Shown here one piece after another: positions 33,008-41,545 of a stretch of 41,813 nucleotides of DNA. This DNA comes from an uncultured Anaerolineae bacterium (GTDB lineage Bacteria; Chloroflexota; Anaerolineae; Promineifilales; Promineifilaceae). The position numbers were made by a program, and so were the translations under genes. The notes under the pieces were generated by a model that worked only from the letters and a program-made list of their open reading frames with translations, was not told where the DNA came from and ran no database searches. How positions within the stretch are numbered: the first letter of the stretch is position 1; every line of letters begins with the position of its first letter. The stretch spans positions 1-41,813 of the forward strand of contig CALECP010000053.1 in assembly GCA_937949915.1 (NCBI GenBank). The letters are read 5' to 3'.

Positions 33008-34723
33008 TTATTCGTCCGGCTGTACGGTCGGTATCGGGTCAAATAGGCCTGTATCTGGCTCTTCTTCGATTATCGGAATGTCAAAGGGCGATCCACCCTC
33101 AAAATCATAAACAGGTTCATTGCCCCACACCAGTTCGCCACGATAGTAGATGCCGATGTTCTCGGACACGACAAACGAGGGCGCATACGTGTAGGAGTGA
33201 TCGTCTGTTTGATCATACGTTTCGCGCCAGTCGGTATAGCGAACGCGCACCTTGATCAGGCCAGACTCTGTTTCGCCCATCAACATCCCGGCCGCTTCGT
33301 CAAACCCGATCTCAAGATAGTCGCCATAAACAGTCATATCTAGGTTGCCGCACACGACGAGAGCATAGCCGCATTCGACGATTTGTGTGCCGCCCGGTGG
33401 CGTGTTGTACCAGTAGCGAATGGCGAGATCAGATAGGTGAACGCTCCGGCCGTAATTGTCGATCCGTAGCAATGGATAGATGGCACGAGCGGGATCATCA
33501 TCCCCGGTGCGGTAGCGTATTCTTACATCAAGCGTCTCATCATTGGCGGCCGCCATCACAGCATCAAGCGCATCGAGCAAGGGGAATGTTTGCCCATACA
33601 CCCGTCGCGGATGTGCGCTCTCTTGCAAAATCGTTTGCAGACATGCGGCCGTGCAATCAGGGTTGGCTTCGTGCATCAGGGCTGCCACGCCGGTCACAAA
33701 CGGGGCCGCCATCGAGTTGCCTGTCCAGAACGCATATTTGCTAGGGCCACCCGCATAGGCAGACAAAATCGACTCGCCCGGTGCATAAATATCGGCCGGA
33801 TGATCGTCGTATTTCGCAAACGACATCGGCATATCTTCATCACGCCTGAGAGCCCCCACACTCAAAACAGTCTCCATCCCTGCCGGAATGCCTATCGACG
33901 GGTATCCGGCCGAGGCGACGATCAGCACCCCATTTTCATACGCATACCTGACCGCATCCATCAAATTAAGCGTCGATACATCGCCACTCCCACTCAAATT
34001 GATAACGTCCGCCCCATTATCGACCGCATAGCGAATACCATCAGCGACCGTATCATACGCGCCCTGTCCATCAGGGTTAAAAATACGCACGGGCATAATC
34101 CTTGCATTGGGTGCGACTATGCGAACGATACCAGAGACATGTGAGCCATGCCCCATCGATTCGTCAACGAAGCGATCCCCGTCTGTATCGAGGTTGTCCC
34201 ATGTGTCAACGGGGTCGTTGTCTTCGTCGATAAAGTCGTAGCCGGGAAACAAGTGGTCGCCCAGCATGACGTGTCTTGTGTTGATACCGGTATCTAGCAC
34301 AGCAACCACTACGCCTTCACCTGTCGCATGGTCTTGCGCCAAATCTAAGCGAATCTGGTCACGGGCTGTTACGTTTTCAAATATCCCACTTGCATCGCTG
34401 TTGACGTTGATCCAACTTGTTTGGGCTTCGAGCAAAGCGTCGTTGTTGACATTGATCCAACTTGTTTCGAGTCCTGTTTCGATGGTGGCGGTATCGGCCG
34501 TGTCTGATGGCACAATCGGGATGTCTGGATATTCAGGCGTAACGGGAACGGATGACGTAGCAGGTGCATTAGCAATCAGGGGCAACAAAACACGCACCGT
34601 CATCTGTTGTTCTGGTTGGGTAGGTGGCGCGGCCGTTGCACGCGCCACCGATAGTGACACAAATAGAACAGTCAGCATTAAAAACCACTGCCATCGATAC
34701 GTGCTTTCTGTAAGACAATACAT
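33008..34723 (-). CDS. Secreted S8 subtilisin-like protease with C-terminal CBM3 domain
   Basis: The 571-residue protein has a signal peptide (about 1-32), a prodomain-like spacer with a 15-residue duplication (SWINVN twice, about 88-110), an S8 domain (about 120-395) and a CBM3-like carbohydrate-binding domain (about 399-537: VRIRYRTGDDDPARAIYPLL, LSDLAIRYWYNTPPGG, LEIGFDEAAG, IGIYYRGELVWGNEP). The triad is present: Asp144 (VLDTGIN), His192 (GHGSHVSG), Ser337 (TGNSMAAP). The oxyanion-hole Asn usual in AGN is Tyr274 (ASAGY), so activity may be altered. It lies 41 bp after the TPR-CHAT gene on the same strand and may be the last gene of that operon. Confidence 0.87.
   Translation of the reverse strand: MYCLTESTYRWQWFLMLTVLFVSLSVARATAAPPTQPEQQMTVRVLLPLIANAPATSSVPVTPEYPDIPIVPSDTADTATIETGLETSWINVNNDALLEAQTSWINVNSDASGIFENVTARDQIRLDLAQDHATGEGVVVAVLDTGINTRHVMLGDHLFPGYDFIDEDNDPVDTWDNLDTDGDRFVDESMGHGSHVSGIVRIVAPNARIMPVRIFNPDGQGAYDTVADGIRYAVDNGADVINLSGSGDVSTLNLMDAVRYAYENGVLIVASAGYPSIGIPAGMETVLSVGALRRDEDMPMSFAKYDDHPADIYAPGESILSAYAGGPSKYAFWTGNSMAAPFVTGVAALMHEANPDCTAACLQTILQESAHPRRVYGQTFPLLDALDAVMAAANDETLDVRIRYRTGDDDPARAIYPLLRIDNYGRSVHLSDLAIRYWYNTPPGGTQIVECGYALVVCGNLDMTVYGDYLEIGFDEAAGMLMGETESGLIKVRVRYTDWRETYDQTDDHSYTYAPSFVVSENIGIYYRGELVWGNEPVYDFEGGSPFDIPIIEEEPDTGLFDPIPTVQPDE
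34400..34467 (-). repeat. 45-bp tandem duplication inside the subtilase prodomain
   Basis: The 23-base segments at 34400-34422 and 34445-34467 differ at one position and are spaced 45 bp (15 codons). They encode the two SWINVN copies. The duplication is in frame and lies outside the catalytic domain. Confidence 0.75.
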
Positions 34724-34764
34724 ATAAATAAAAACTCCGGCCGCTCACTATCTGCTCCTGGCAC

Positions 34765-37647
34765 TCAAACAGTTAATCGAAGGTATGAATCGCCAGATAA
34801 TAAAAACGGGGCCCAATAAAATGGATGATCTCTTTTCTGCTTCATCGTTAGTTGTGCTTGACGCAAAGCGTGGCTGACTGTATGACCATTATTCAAGAAA
34901 GAATAGAACACAGTCATCAATTCGGCCGTGGAAAGGTCATCAACCATCCACAAGCTCACAACTAAACTCTTGGCACCAGAGGCAAAGAAGCCACGAGACA
35001 GGCCGACCAATTCGTCGCCTGCCGCCATCTGGTGCCGCCCCGTCTCGCAACCGCTCAGAACAATGAGCGCGGGAGAGAGGACAATGCTATAGATGTCATT
35101 AACTGTAAACCACCCGTCGGCTAATTTCAAGGCTGAAAATGCAGGATTGTCTGTTCTAAATAAGGCATGAGTGGCTAAATGAAGCAGGGTGTGGCGCGTT
35201 TGAAAATTCAGTTTGTCAAGCGTGGCATCGACACCAATATGCAGAGCAGGGTTGTCGAAAAGGGCGGCAATCGCCTCTGTTTCCGCCTCTGTATGGGGAA
35301 CTGTGTCGTCAGCAAGACCAATAATGACGGGATCGCCTTCGACTTGGTGTGATTCGGCCGCTAATGATTGATAGAGGATCGTGCCGCTAGGTGCAATCGA
35401 AACAGCAAACAGATCGATCATATATTGCGTACCATCAAACAGTGCATTCAGTGGCAAATAGTGAATGATGCCGTGCGGGATAATGAACAAATTCTCATAA
35501 TCGGCCGCATCAATCCGCTCCAAAATCGGCCGTAACAGCCCATCATACAATTGTGCCAATACATCTTGGCTAGTCGCCAGCAGCATATCGTGAAATTGCG
35601 CGAGGTACGATTTGCCATAACCAAATTTGTTGAGCTGGAGTCGCCATTGTCCCAACAACTGTTGCACTTGTTGGACGGTGGCGGTCAAGGGGATTTTTTG
35701 CAGCCCGTCTTTGGTCAGCAGAAAGGCGATGATCGTTTCGTCGATAATGTAGTATTCGATCAAAATCGCGTCGTCGGGCAACACATCGATCAATTGCACA
35801 GCCGAAGCTGTCCAGACCAAATTGTAGGAAGCGGCCGCGCTTTCTGGCGTGTTTAATTGATCGAGCAACCCATCGACGGCCGTTTCCCGTTGAGCGATCT
35901 CTGCCTTGAGTCGTGCCATGTCGTCTGGTTGGCGTTCTGGTGCGTCAGTATCTGGGGAGAGCAACCGGGAATAGTACCAGCTCAATTCACGGCGCGTTTG
36001 AGCCAGTTGCGTAACAAGAGGATCAGCATCGCTTATTTCGCGGCCGGGTGGCGTGGCGTGCGTCATCACATCGAGCAGCACCCGCGCCCGCGAGCGTTCT
36101 GCCATGTCAAACGCTTGGTGCAAAGCTGCGTCTGTGTCGATAGACAATAACAGTTGCACAATCTCTTGATAGACATCACGCTTGTCCTGCAAAAACGAGA
36201 GTTTGTGCGCTTCTGTGCCGATGTTTGATTGCAGTCGCTCAATATCGTTGATCGCTTTGGTAAACAACGCACACGCTTGGTCAACATGGCCACGCGCCTT
36301 TGCCGTATGGGCAAATCCTTCGTAACACGCATGACGCAATGCCGAAAAACCGATCTCTTCCAATTGGCTCATGGCAGCGCGGTATTGTTGGTCGGCCGTT
36401 TCATAATCGCCCTGCAAATACGCGATCTCGCCCATCAACAATTGGGCGCGAACAGCATAGCTGGGGAAATGCAGATCGCTGAATGTTTCTTGGGCGGCCG
36501 TCACCAGCTTGGCGGCCGCATCATATTGCCCTTGTCGTATGAGCAAACTCCCACGATGCAAATCGCAGATCGCCGCCCATGTGACACTATCACAAGTGAT
36601 AAAACTGTCTCTGGCTAGCCCCAAATGCGTCGAAGCTTCTTCAAATTGCAACAGACGCACCAAAATGATCGCTCGGTATAAATGCGTTTGCCCCTGATAC
36701 CAACTCATCCCCATCCGTGCAAACGTTTCCCCCGCTTCTTCCGCATACACCAGCGCCTCATCCCACAAATTGAGCGTAAGATGCACCTTGCTCAAATTAA
36801 GTGCGGCCGTCGCTGTATGAGATGTATCTATATTGTCGATAGAAACATAAGCATCACGTGCTTTTATCCCCGCTTGCAACGCCCGTTGATAATCTCCTTG
36901 TGCCATATAAAGCTCAAGCAGGCTCGTATCGATTTGTGCGATCACCAGCGTCATACCCAACTGTTCCAAAGCGTATTGCGCTGCTTCATACCGCTCAATA
37001 GCCTCATCAAAATCATCTAAATGCGCCAGCGCAATCGCATAGTTAAAGTTGAGGGCTGCCAGCAAATTGGCGGGGACATCAGCTAATTTTTGGTAAGCAA
37101 GTTGCGCGTTCTCATAACATTTTTTCGACTGCTCGAAACGGGCAAGCGCCCCGTAGATGTTGCCCAAGTTGGTCAAAATTTTGCCTTCGCTCAACGCATC
37201 CCCTAGCTGCTGGGCTTGTGCTATCGCTGTCTCCCCCAGGGCAAGCGCGTCATCTGTGCGCCCCAAATAACGCAATGCACCGATATGTCCCACCGCAACC
37301 TGAACCATTTTGTGCGGCATATTTAATGTTTGATATTGGTCAGAGGCTTGTTGATACAGTTTGTGGGCTGCTTGGGGATCACCCATTTTCTCTTGAATAT
37401 CGGCCGCTGTATGCAAATAGAGCGCGGCCGTGGCTGCATCTTGCCAACAGTCGGCCGCCAACGACAAAACCCGCACCAGCTTCTCCGCTTCATGCGGGTT
37501 TTTCCAGCTAGCAGAAATACACGCCTGCCGCATAGCAGACGCAAATTGTTCATCCGGCCGTGGATATTCTTTTGTTAGCCAATCTCGTTGCTCACTTTCA
37601 TCATCCAGCGATAACAACAGATCAAGTTGTGAATCTATAGATTGCAT
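34765..37647 (-). CDS. TPR-CHAT caspase-like protease
   Basis: The 960-residue protein has about ten TPR helix pairs (roughly 65-480, e.g. GKILTNLGNIYGALARFEQS, AICDLHRGSLLIRQGQYDAA) followed by a linker and a C-terminal CHAT domain (about 640-960). The caspase-like dyad is present: His827 in HLATHALF and Cys867 in VLSGCETG. CHAT proteases of this type are activated through their TPR part and cut a partner protein. It is third in the operon after an ECF sigma gene and a 181-aa protein, 47 bp from the latter. There is no signal peptide, so it acts in the cytoplasm. Confidence 0.9.
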   Translation of the reverse strand: MQSIDSQLDLLLSLDDESEQRDWLTKEYPRPDEQFASAMRQACISASWKNPHEAEKLVRVLSLAADCWQDAATAALYLHTAADIQEKMGDPQAAHKLYQQASDQYQTLNMPHKMVQVAVGHIGALRYLGRTDDALALGETAIAQAQQLGDALSEGKILTNLGNIYGALARFEQSKKCYENAQLAYQKLADVPANLLAALNFNYAIALAHLDDFDEAIERYEAAQYALEQLGMTLVIAQIDTSLLELYMAQGDYQRALQAGIKARDAYVSIDNIDTSHTATAALNLSKVHLTLNLWDEALVYAEEAGETFARMGMSWYQGQTHLYRAIILVRLLQFEEASTHLGLARDSFITCDSVTWAAICDLHRGSLLIRQGQYDAAAKLVTAAQETFSDLHFPSYAVRAQLLMGEIAYLQGDYETADQQYRAAMSQLEEIGFSALRHACYEGFAHTAKARGHVDQACALFTKAINDIERLQSNIGTEAHKLSFLQDKRDVYQEIVQLLLSIDTDAALHQAFDMAERSRARVLLDVMTHATPPGREISDADPLVTQLAQTRRELSWYYSRLLSPDTDAPERQPDDMARLKAEIAQRETAVDGLLDQLNTPESAAASYNLVWTASAVQLIDVLPDDAILIEYYIIDETIIAFLLTKDGLQKIPLTATVQQVQQLLGQWRLQLNKFGYGKSYLAQFHDMLLATSQDVLAQLYDGLLRPILERIDAADYENLFIIPHGIIHYLPLNALFDGTQYMIDLFAVSIAPSGTILYQSLAAESHQVEGDPVIIGLADDTVPHTEAETEAIAALFDNPALHIGVDATLDKLNFQTRHTLLHLATHALFRTDNPAFSALKLADGWFTVNDIYSIVLSPALIVLSGCETGRHQMAAGDELVGLSRGFFASGAKSLVVSLWMVDDLSTAELMTVFYSFLNNGHTVSHALRQAQLTMKQKRDHPFYWAPFLLSGDSYLRLTV

Positions 37648-37694
37648 GTCCCATCAGGCGACATGGTGGGGTATCAATAGAACAATTATCAGCC

Positions 37695-38240
37695 CTACGC
37701 TGCAACTGTAATCGGTTCAATCACCACATCGCTCTCTTCCCCAAGCAATTGCAAAGTGTAATTGCCGGGAAGGATATGGGTGAATGTAAAGCGTCCAAAG
37801 CGGTCTGTCAACCCTATGCGAGTATCTGCATCATTCTCTTGGTGTATCAGGTGCAGTTCCAGCCCTGTCAGACCATCGGCCGTATCGGCCGACATCAACA
37901 CTTGACCATGTACCGTTTTATCGGCCGTCACGATCTGCATGTCAATATGAACAGTGTCACTGCTAAACATCAACTGGCGTTCATCCAAACTACCACCACG
38001 AACACCAACAGCCCCTGCGATCAAGCTATCAAATTGCAAAGCGGCATTCTTAGTCGGCCGTACCTGCGCTCTTTTGGCACGGCGTTGGTAAACAGACAAG
38101 ACGCGATCCAACACATCGGCCGATGGCATCGTCAACTTTGCGCGACGCAATTTTGCCAACTGCTGCTCATACTGCGTTTCTCCGTTTTCTAACAAAGACG
38201 CGATAAGTGCGTCCAATCCCTGATTATTTTTGCTATACAT
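37695..38240 (-). CDS. Sigma/CHAT-associated protein with carboxypeptidase-regulatory-like beta domain
   Basis: I do not know a family name for this 181-residue protein. Residues 1-65 are helical and basic (LAKLRRAKLTMPSADVLDRV, RRAKRAQVRP). Then comes FDSLIAGAVGVRGGSLDERQ and LMFSSDTVHIDMQIV, a pattern I associate with proteins next to ECF sigma and CHAT genes. Residues 110-180 form a transthyretin/CarboxypepD_reg-like beta domain (GRFTFTHILPGNYTLQLLGE). No membrane helix or signal is present. Position between sigma and TPR-CHAT suggests an anti-sigma factor or protease substrate; this is inference. AGGGA about 8 bases before ATG 38240 supports the start. Confidence 0.65.
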   Translation of the reverse strand: MYSKNNQGLDALIASLLENGETQYEQQLAKLRRAKLTMPSADVLDRVLSVYQRRAKRAQVRPTKNAALQFDSLIAGAVGVRGGSLDERQLMFSSDTVHIDMQIVTADKTVHGQVLMSADTADGLTGLELHLIHQENDADTRIGLTDRFGRFTFTHILPGNYTLQLLGEESDVVIEPITVAA

Positions 38241-38329
38241 ACAAAAAATCCCTGAAAAATATCTGTGTAAATCTCTGTCTATACTGTATCTATATTAATA
38301 GAGGGCATAGGACAGCCTAAAAATACATA

Positions 38330-38947
38330 TCAACAGCCCACTTTTTCCAAACGGATAATCGCTGCCCGTAATTTATTCAACGAACGCCGTCTATTTGGCC
38401 CAATACTGCCTGTAGGAATCCCCAATTCGGCCGCGATCCGCTCATACGTCCACGGCGGGTCGGCCAAAAATAACGCCGTCAACAAATCTCGATCTCGCTG
38501 TGCCAACAAACCAATCGCCTCTTGAATTAAATGTTTCTGTGCGATCAAATCAAGTTGCTCATCAACCTCATCATATTCCCCCAGCTCCTCTATTGCTTCA
38601 ATATCGCTCAACTGCACCTTTTGGTGCGTCCGCCAATACTGTATCGACTTGCGTTTCGTCGTCGTTACCAGCCACGCACTGAGGCGCGTCACATCGCGCA
38701 ATTCCCCCAAATTCTCTAGCAACAACAAACAGACTTCCTGAAAAATCTCATCAGCGACCTGATTGGAAAAACCAAACCGCAACGGCACAGAATAGATCAA
38801 GCGACTGTAACGGCCGATCAGCAACACCCATGCAGATTGATCACCCGCAAGGCAAAGCGCAACCAGTTCGCTATCGTCCTGCGGCTCAACTATAGTCGTG
38901 TCAGGTGAATCTGCCTGTAACAAGGCAGATTCGTCAATACGTTGCAT
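38330..38947 (-). CDS. ECF-type sigma factor (copy 1, CHAT operon)
   Basis: The 205-residue protein has a sigma-2 region (about 38-115: DQSAWVLLIGRYSRLIYSVP, ADEIFQEVCLLLLENLGELR, AWLVTTTKRKSIQYWR) and a sigma-4 helix-turn-helix region (about 140-200: YERIAAELGIPTGSIGPNRR, RSLNKLRAAI). There is no sigma-3. ATG 38947 is used; the frame to 38953 needs TTG. It is the first gene of the operon with the 181-aa protein (89 bp), TPR-CHAT and S8 protease. The GSIGPxRxR motif is shared with the divergent sigma at 39192. Confidence 0.9.
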   Translation of the reverse strand: MQRIDESALLQADSPDTTIVEPQDDSELVALCLAGDQSAWVLLIGRYSRLIYSVPLRFGFSNQVADEIFQEVCLLLLENLGELRDVTRLSAWLVTTTKRKSIQYWRTHQKVQLSDIEAIEELGEYDEVDEQLDLIAQKHLIQEAIGLLAQRDRDLLTALFLADPPWTYERIAAELGIPTGSIGPNRRRSLNKLRAAIIRLEKVGC

Positions 38948-39191
38948 AATCAAAAGTGTAACCGGATTGTGTTATATTTCTCTCGCTTCTCTTAAATCTG
39001 TCATAATCTATCGACAACGATTATTGTATCCTATTTTACAGACAATGCTGATAGGCGGCTTAACGGAAAAGCGGAAAGATAGGCGATAGCCACGTTGTGC
39101 ATATAATTGTTGGTTATAGAGCGTGTAGAGCAAATAGGGTTGCGAAGGGTTCACGGGTAAGAAATTGCAAGTTAGAAACGTGTAGACAACT

Positions 39192-39770
39192 ATGTTCAGA
39201 CAAAATCAGGGTGTATGTACAACGGAGTCAACTGATTGGGAATTAGTACAAGCGTGCCGTGCGGATAATGAAGCCGCATGGGATATTATGCTAAACCGCT
39301 ATCAACGGTGGGTATTTTTTGTGCCGCGTCGCTATGGGCTAACGGATGCGGACGCGGCCGACATCGTACAGATCACGTATACGATTATGATGGATAACTT
39401 GCATGTGTTCCATGCAGAAAGCAACATCAAAGCATGGCTCGGTACAGTGGCAAAGCGACAAACATGGCTGCGACTGAAAAAGCATGATCGAGAAGATGTC
39501 TATTATGAGGAAGATTTGAGCGACAGCGCATTGCTGATGAGCAAAAGCGGCAAGCCACAAGACACACTCGCATTAGCCGACTGGCTGCACGATGGCCTCG
39601 GCCGCCTCGGCGAAAAATGCCGCACGCTCCTGCTTGCCCTTTATCTGGAAGACACCAAGCCCTCTTACGACGACATCAGCAATCGGTTCGGCATGAGCGT
39701 GGGCAGCATTGGCCCCACACGAGCGCGATGCTTGAAAAAATTGAAAGAGATAATGAACGAGATCGGGTGA
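39192..39770 (+). CDS. ECF-type sigma factor (copy 2, divergent)
   Basis: The 192-residue paralogue has sigma-2 (about 27-95: NEAAWDIMLNRYQRWVFFVP, ADAADIVQITYTIMMDNLHV, AWLGTVAKRQTWLRLKKH) and sigma-4 (about 130-188: YDDISNRFGMSVGSIGPTRA, RCLKKLKEI). The DIVQ element is typical of ECF sigma-2. It is read away from copy 1 across a 244-bp region in which I see no clear promoter consensus, possibly because both genes use their own sigma. No anti-sigma gene is adjacent; a lipoprotein esterase follows 55 bp downstream. Confidence 0.9.
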   Translation: MFRQNQGVCTTESTDWELVQACRADNEAAWDIMLNRYQRWVFFVPRRYGLTDADAADIVQITYTIMMDNLHVFHAESNIKAWLGTVAKRQTWLRLKKHDREDVYYEEDLSDSALLMSKSGKPQDTLALADWLHDGLGRLGEKCRTLLLALYLEDTKPSYDDISNRFGMSVGSIGPTRARCLKKLKEIMNEIG

Positions 39771-39825
39771 AATGTGATGCAGCCGACAATTGAAATGCTC
39801 GCAAACTAACATACAATCATAAGTG

Positions 39826-41067
39826 ATGCGCTACTGCTTTTGGCTGCTGCTCCCTTTTATATTCGTCGCTTGCACACAAACAACGGCCGCGCCTACGCTC
39901 ACGCCTATGCCAACCACACAATCGATTCCGTCCCCTACGCCTGATCCCATCTCTGTCGCTGGATTCGAGGCATTTTTAGAGAAAGTAAAAGTTGCCCCCA
40001 CCGAAGACCGCAATTGGATGGTGGGTCAATACTTTGTCAATGAGCCGCCGTCACCCCTGATGAGCGACACGGCCGCCATTTTTATCTATCAGGGCAGTGG
40101 GGGCAGTGTGCGGATCACGGGCGATCTCAATAATTGGGATGCGGACGGCAAGCTGTATATGCAGCGCGTTTCCGGCACCAATTTATGGTGGCATCGGGGC
40201 GATTACGAACCGGCCGCACGGCTCGACTACACCTATGTGATCGACGATGTCGAGCGACCCGATCCGCGCAACCCATTGACGATCAACACCGGATTTGGGG
40301 TACGCTCTGTGCTGCAAATGCCCGGTTACATACCGCCCAGATCGTATGAGACGGCCGTGGCGCGTGGCACACTCACCCCCCATCAAATCAGCAGCGAAAA
40401 CCTCGGCCAAGCCCGTACCTTTTTTGTCTACGAACCGCCTACCAAAATCGTCGGTCAATCGCTGCCATCCGTCTACGTGCATGATGGCGGCGACTATTTA
40501 TCGTTGGCCGGAATGCAAGCGCAGCTAGACGTATTGATCAGCGAACGCGCTATTCCGCCCCTTGTCGCCATCTTTGTGCCACCGATTGATCGCCAAGTCG
40601 AATATCACAGTCCTGCCTACCGCGCCTTTATCGCCCAGGAACTCGTCCCGTTTGTACAAGAAAAGTATGATGTGGATGTATCGGCCGCCAAAACAGGCAC
40701 GATGGGCGCATCATTAGGCGGTCTCGTCTCGCTTCGGCTCGGCATGGAATACCCGAAAGTGTTCAACCTGATCGGCAGCCATTCCGGGGCGTTCTCGCTC
40801 AGTCAAGATCGCACCCCCACCATGTTTGCCAACCTGACCAAACAACCGCTCAAGCTCCATCTGATCATCGGCACATACGAGACGGCGATCCGACTCCCCG
40901 CGCCGGAAGGCGATCTGCTCGCTTCCAACCGTCAAATCGCGGCCGTGCTGGAAGAAAAAGGGTACGCATACACCTATGTCGAATACCCAGAAGGGCATAG
41001 CTGGGGCTTATGGTCGGCGCACATTGCCGACACCCTCTCCTACCTTTATAACGATCATAACGGTTGA
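39826..41067 (+). CDS. Lipoprotein esterase (Fes/esterase D-like) with N-terminal CBM48-like domain
   Basis: The 413-residue protein has a lipoprotein signal (WLLLPFIFVAC, Cys about 16), a Thr/Pro linker, a CBM48/E-set-like domain (about 75-160: GSVRITGDLNNWDADG, LDYTYVIDD, DPRNPL) and an alpha/beta hydrolase of the esterase D family. Catalytic Ser296 is in MGASLGG and His391 in EGHSWG. At the usual Asp position the sequence reads IIGTYET, so the acid may be Glu. The layout resembles enterochelin esterases and acyl-sugar esterases, but the substrate is unknown. ATG 39826 is preferred to GTG 39823. It may be cotranscribed with the preceding sigma gene. Confidence 0.82.
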   Translation: MRYCFWLLLPFIFVACTQTTAAPTLTPMPTTQSIPSPTPDPISVAGFEAFLEKVKVAPTEDRNWMVGQYFVNEPPSPLMSDTAAIFIYQGSGGSVRITGDLNNWDADGKLYMQRVSGTNLWWHRGDYEPAARLDYTYVIDDVERPDPRNPLTINTGFGVRSVLQMPGYIPPRSYETAVARGTLTPHQISSENLGQARTFFVYEPPTKIVGQSLPSVYVHDGGDYLSLAGMQAQLDVLISERAIPPLVAIFVPPIDRQVEYHSPAYRAFIAQELVPFVQEKYDVDVSAAKTGTMGASLGGLVSLRLGMEYPKVFNLIGSHSGAFSLSQDRTPTMFANLTKQPLKLHLIIGTYETAIRLPAPEGDLLASNRQIAAVLEEKGYAYTYVEYPEGHSWGLWSAHIADTLSYLYNDHNG

Positions 41068-41074
41068 TAAACGA

Positions 41075-41545
41075 ATGATATTTCTCATCACGCTCTCTTA
41101 CTGGATTCATCTCATCGCCACCGTCATCTGGCTGGGCGGCATCGTGATGATGGCGTTCGTTGCGCTCCCCGCATGGCGCAAACAGACACTGAGCGACAAT
41201 CAATGGCTGGCTCTCCAGATGCGCCTCACACCGTTGGTCAATGGCAGTATGGCTGTGCTATGGATCAGTGGCTTTATCCAAATGACAAATGATTCGCACT
41301 ACACGGGTTTTTTTAGCATCGACAGTACGTGGGCGTGGGCGATGTTGCTCAAGCATCTAGCGATTATTGTGATGATGGGTCTCACGTTATTTGTCCAGTT
41401 TAATGTGCATCCGGCCGTCAAGCGGCAAATGTTAGGCAAACAATCGACCACCCAACTAATCGGCCGAGACATCACCCTCCTCCGCCTCAATCTGCTCCTC
41501 GCGCTCATTATTCTACTGTTTACGGCCGTCGCTACGGCCGTCTAA
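41075..41545 (+). CDS. CopD-like small membrane protein
   Basis: The 156-residue protein has four hydrophobic helices. Helix 1 (LSYWIHLIATVIWLGGIVMM) carries the His and Trp typical of CopD/HemJ-like membrane proteins; His also occurs in helix 3 (LLKHLAIIVMMGL) and near NVHPAV. Copper transport or heme binding is possible but not shown. ATG 41075 follows the esterase stop by 7 bases, so the two are probably in one operon. The frame extends upstream to 40976 inside the esterase gene, which is not preferred. Confidence 0.65.
   Translation: MIFLITLSYWIHLIATVIWLGGIVMMAFVALPAWRKQTLSDNQWLALQMRLTPLVNGSMAVLWISGFIQMTNDSHYTGFFSIDSTWAWAMLLKHLAIIVMMGLTLFVQFNVHPAVKRQMLGKQSTTQLIGRDITLLRLNLLLALIILLFTAVATAV

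Noticed and set aside
33008-38947. Calling the CHAT operon a type III-E CRISPR (Craspase) locus
   Set aside because: No gRAMP/Cas7-11, Cas1/Cas2 or repeat array is present in the window; only the sigma/partner/CHAT logic is similar.
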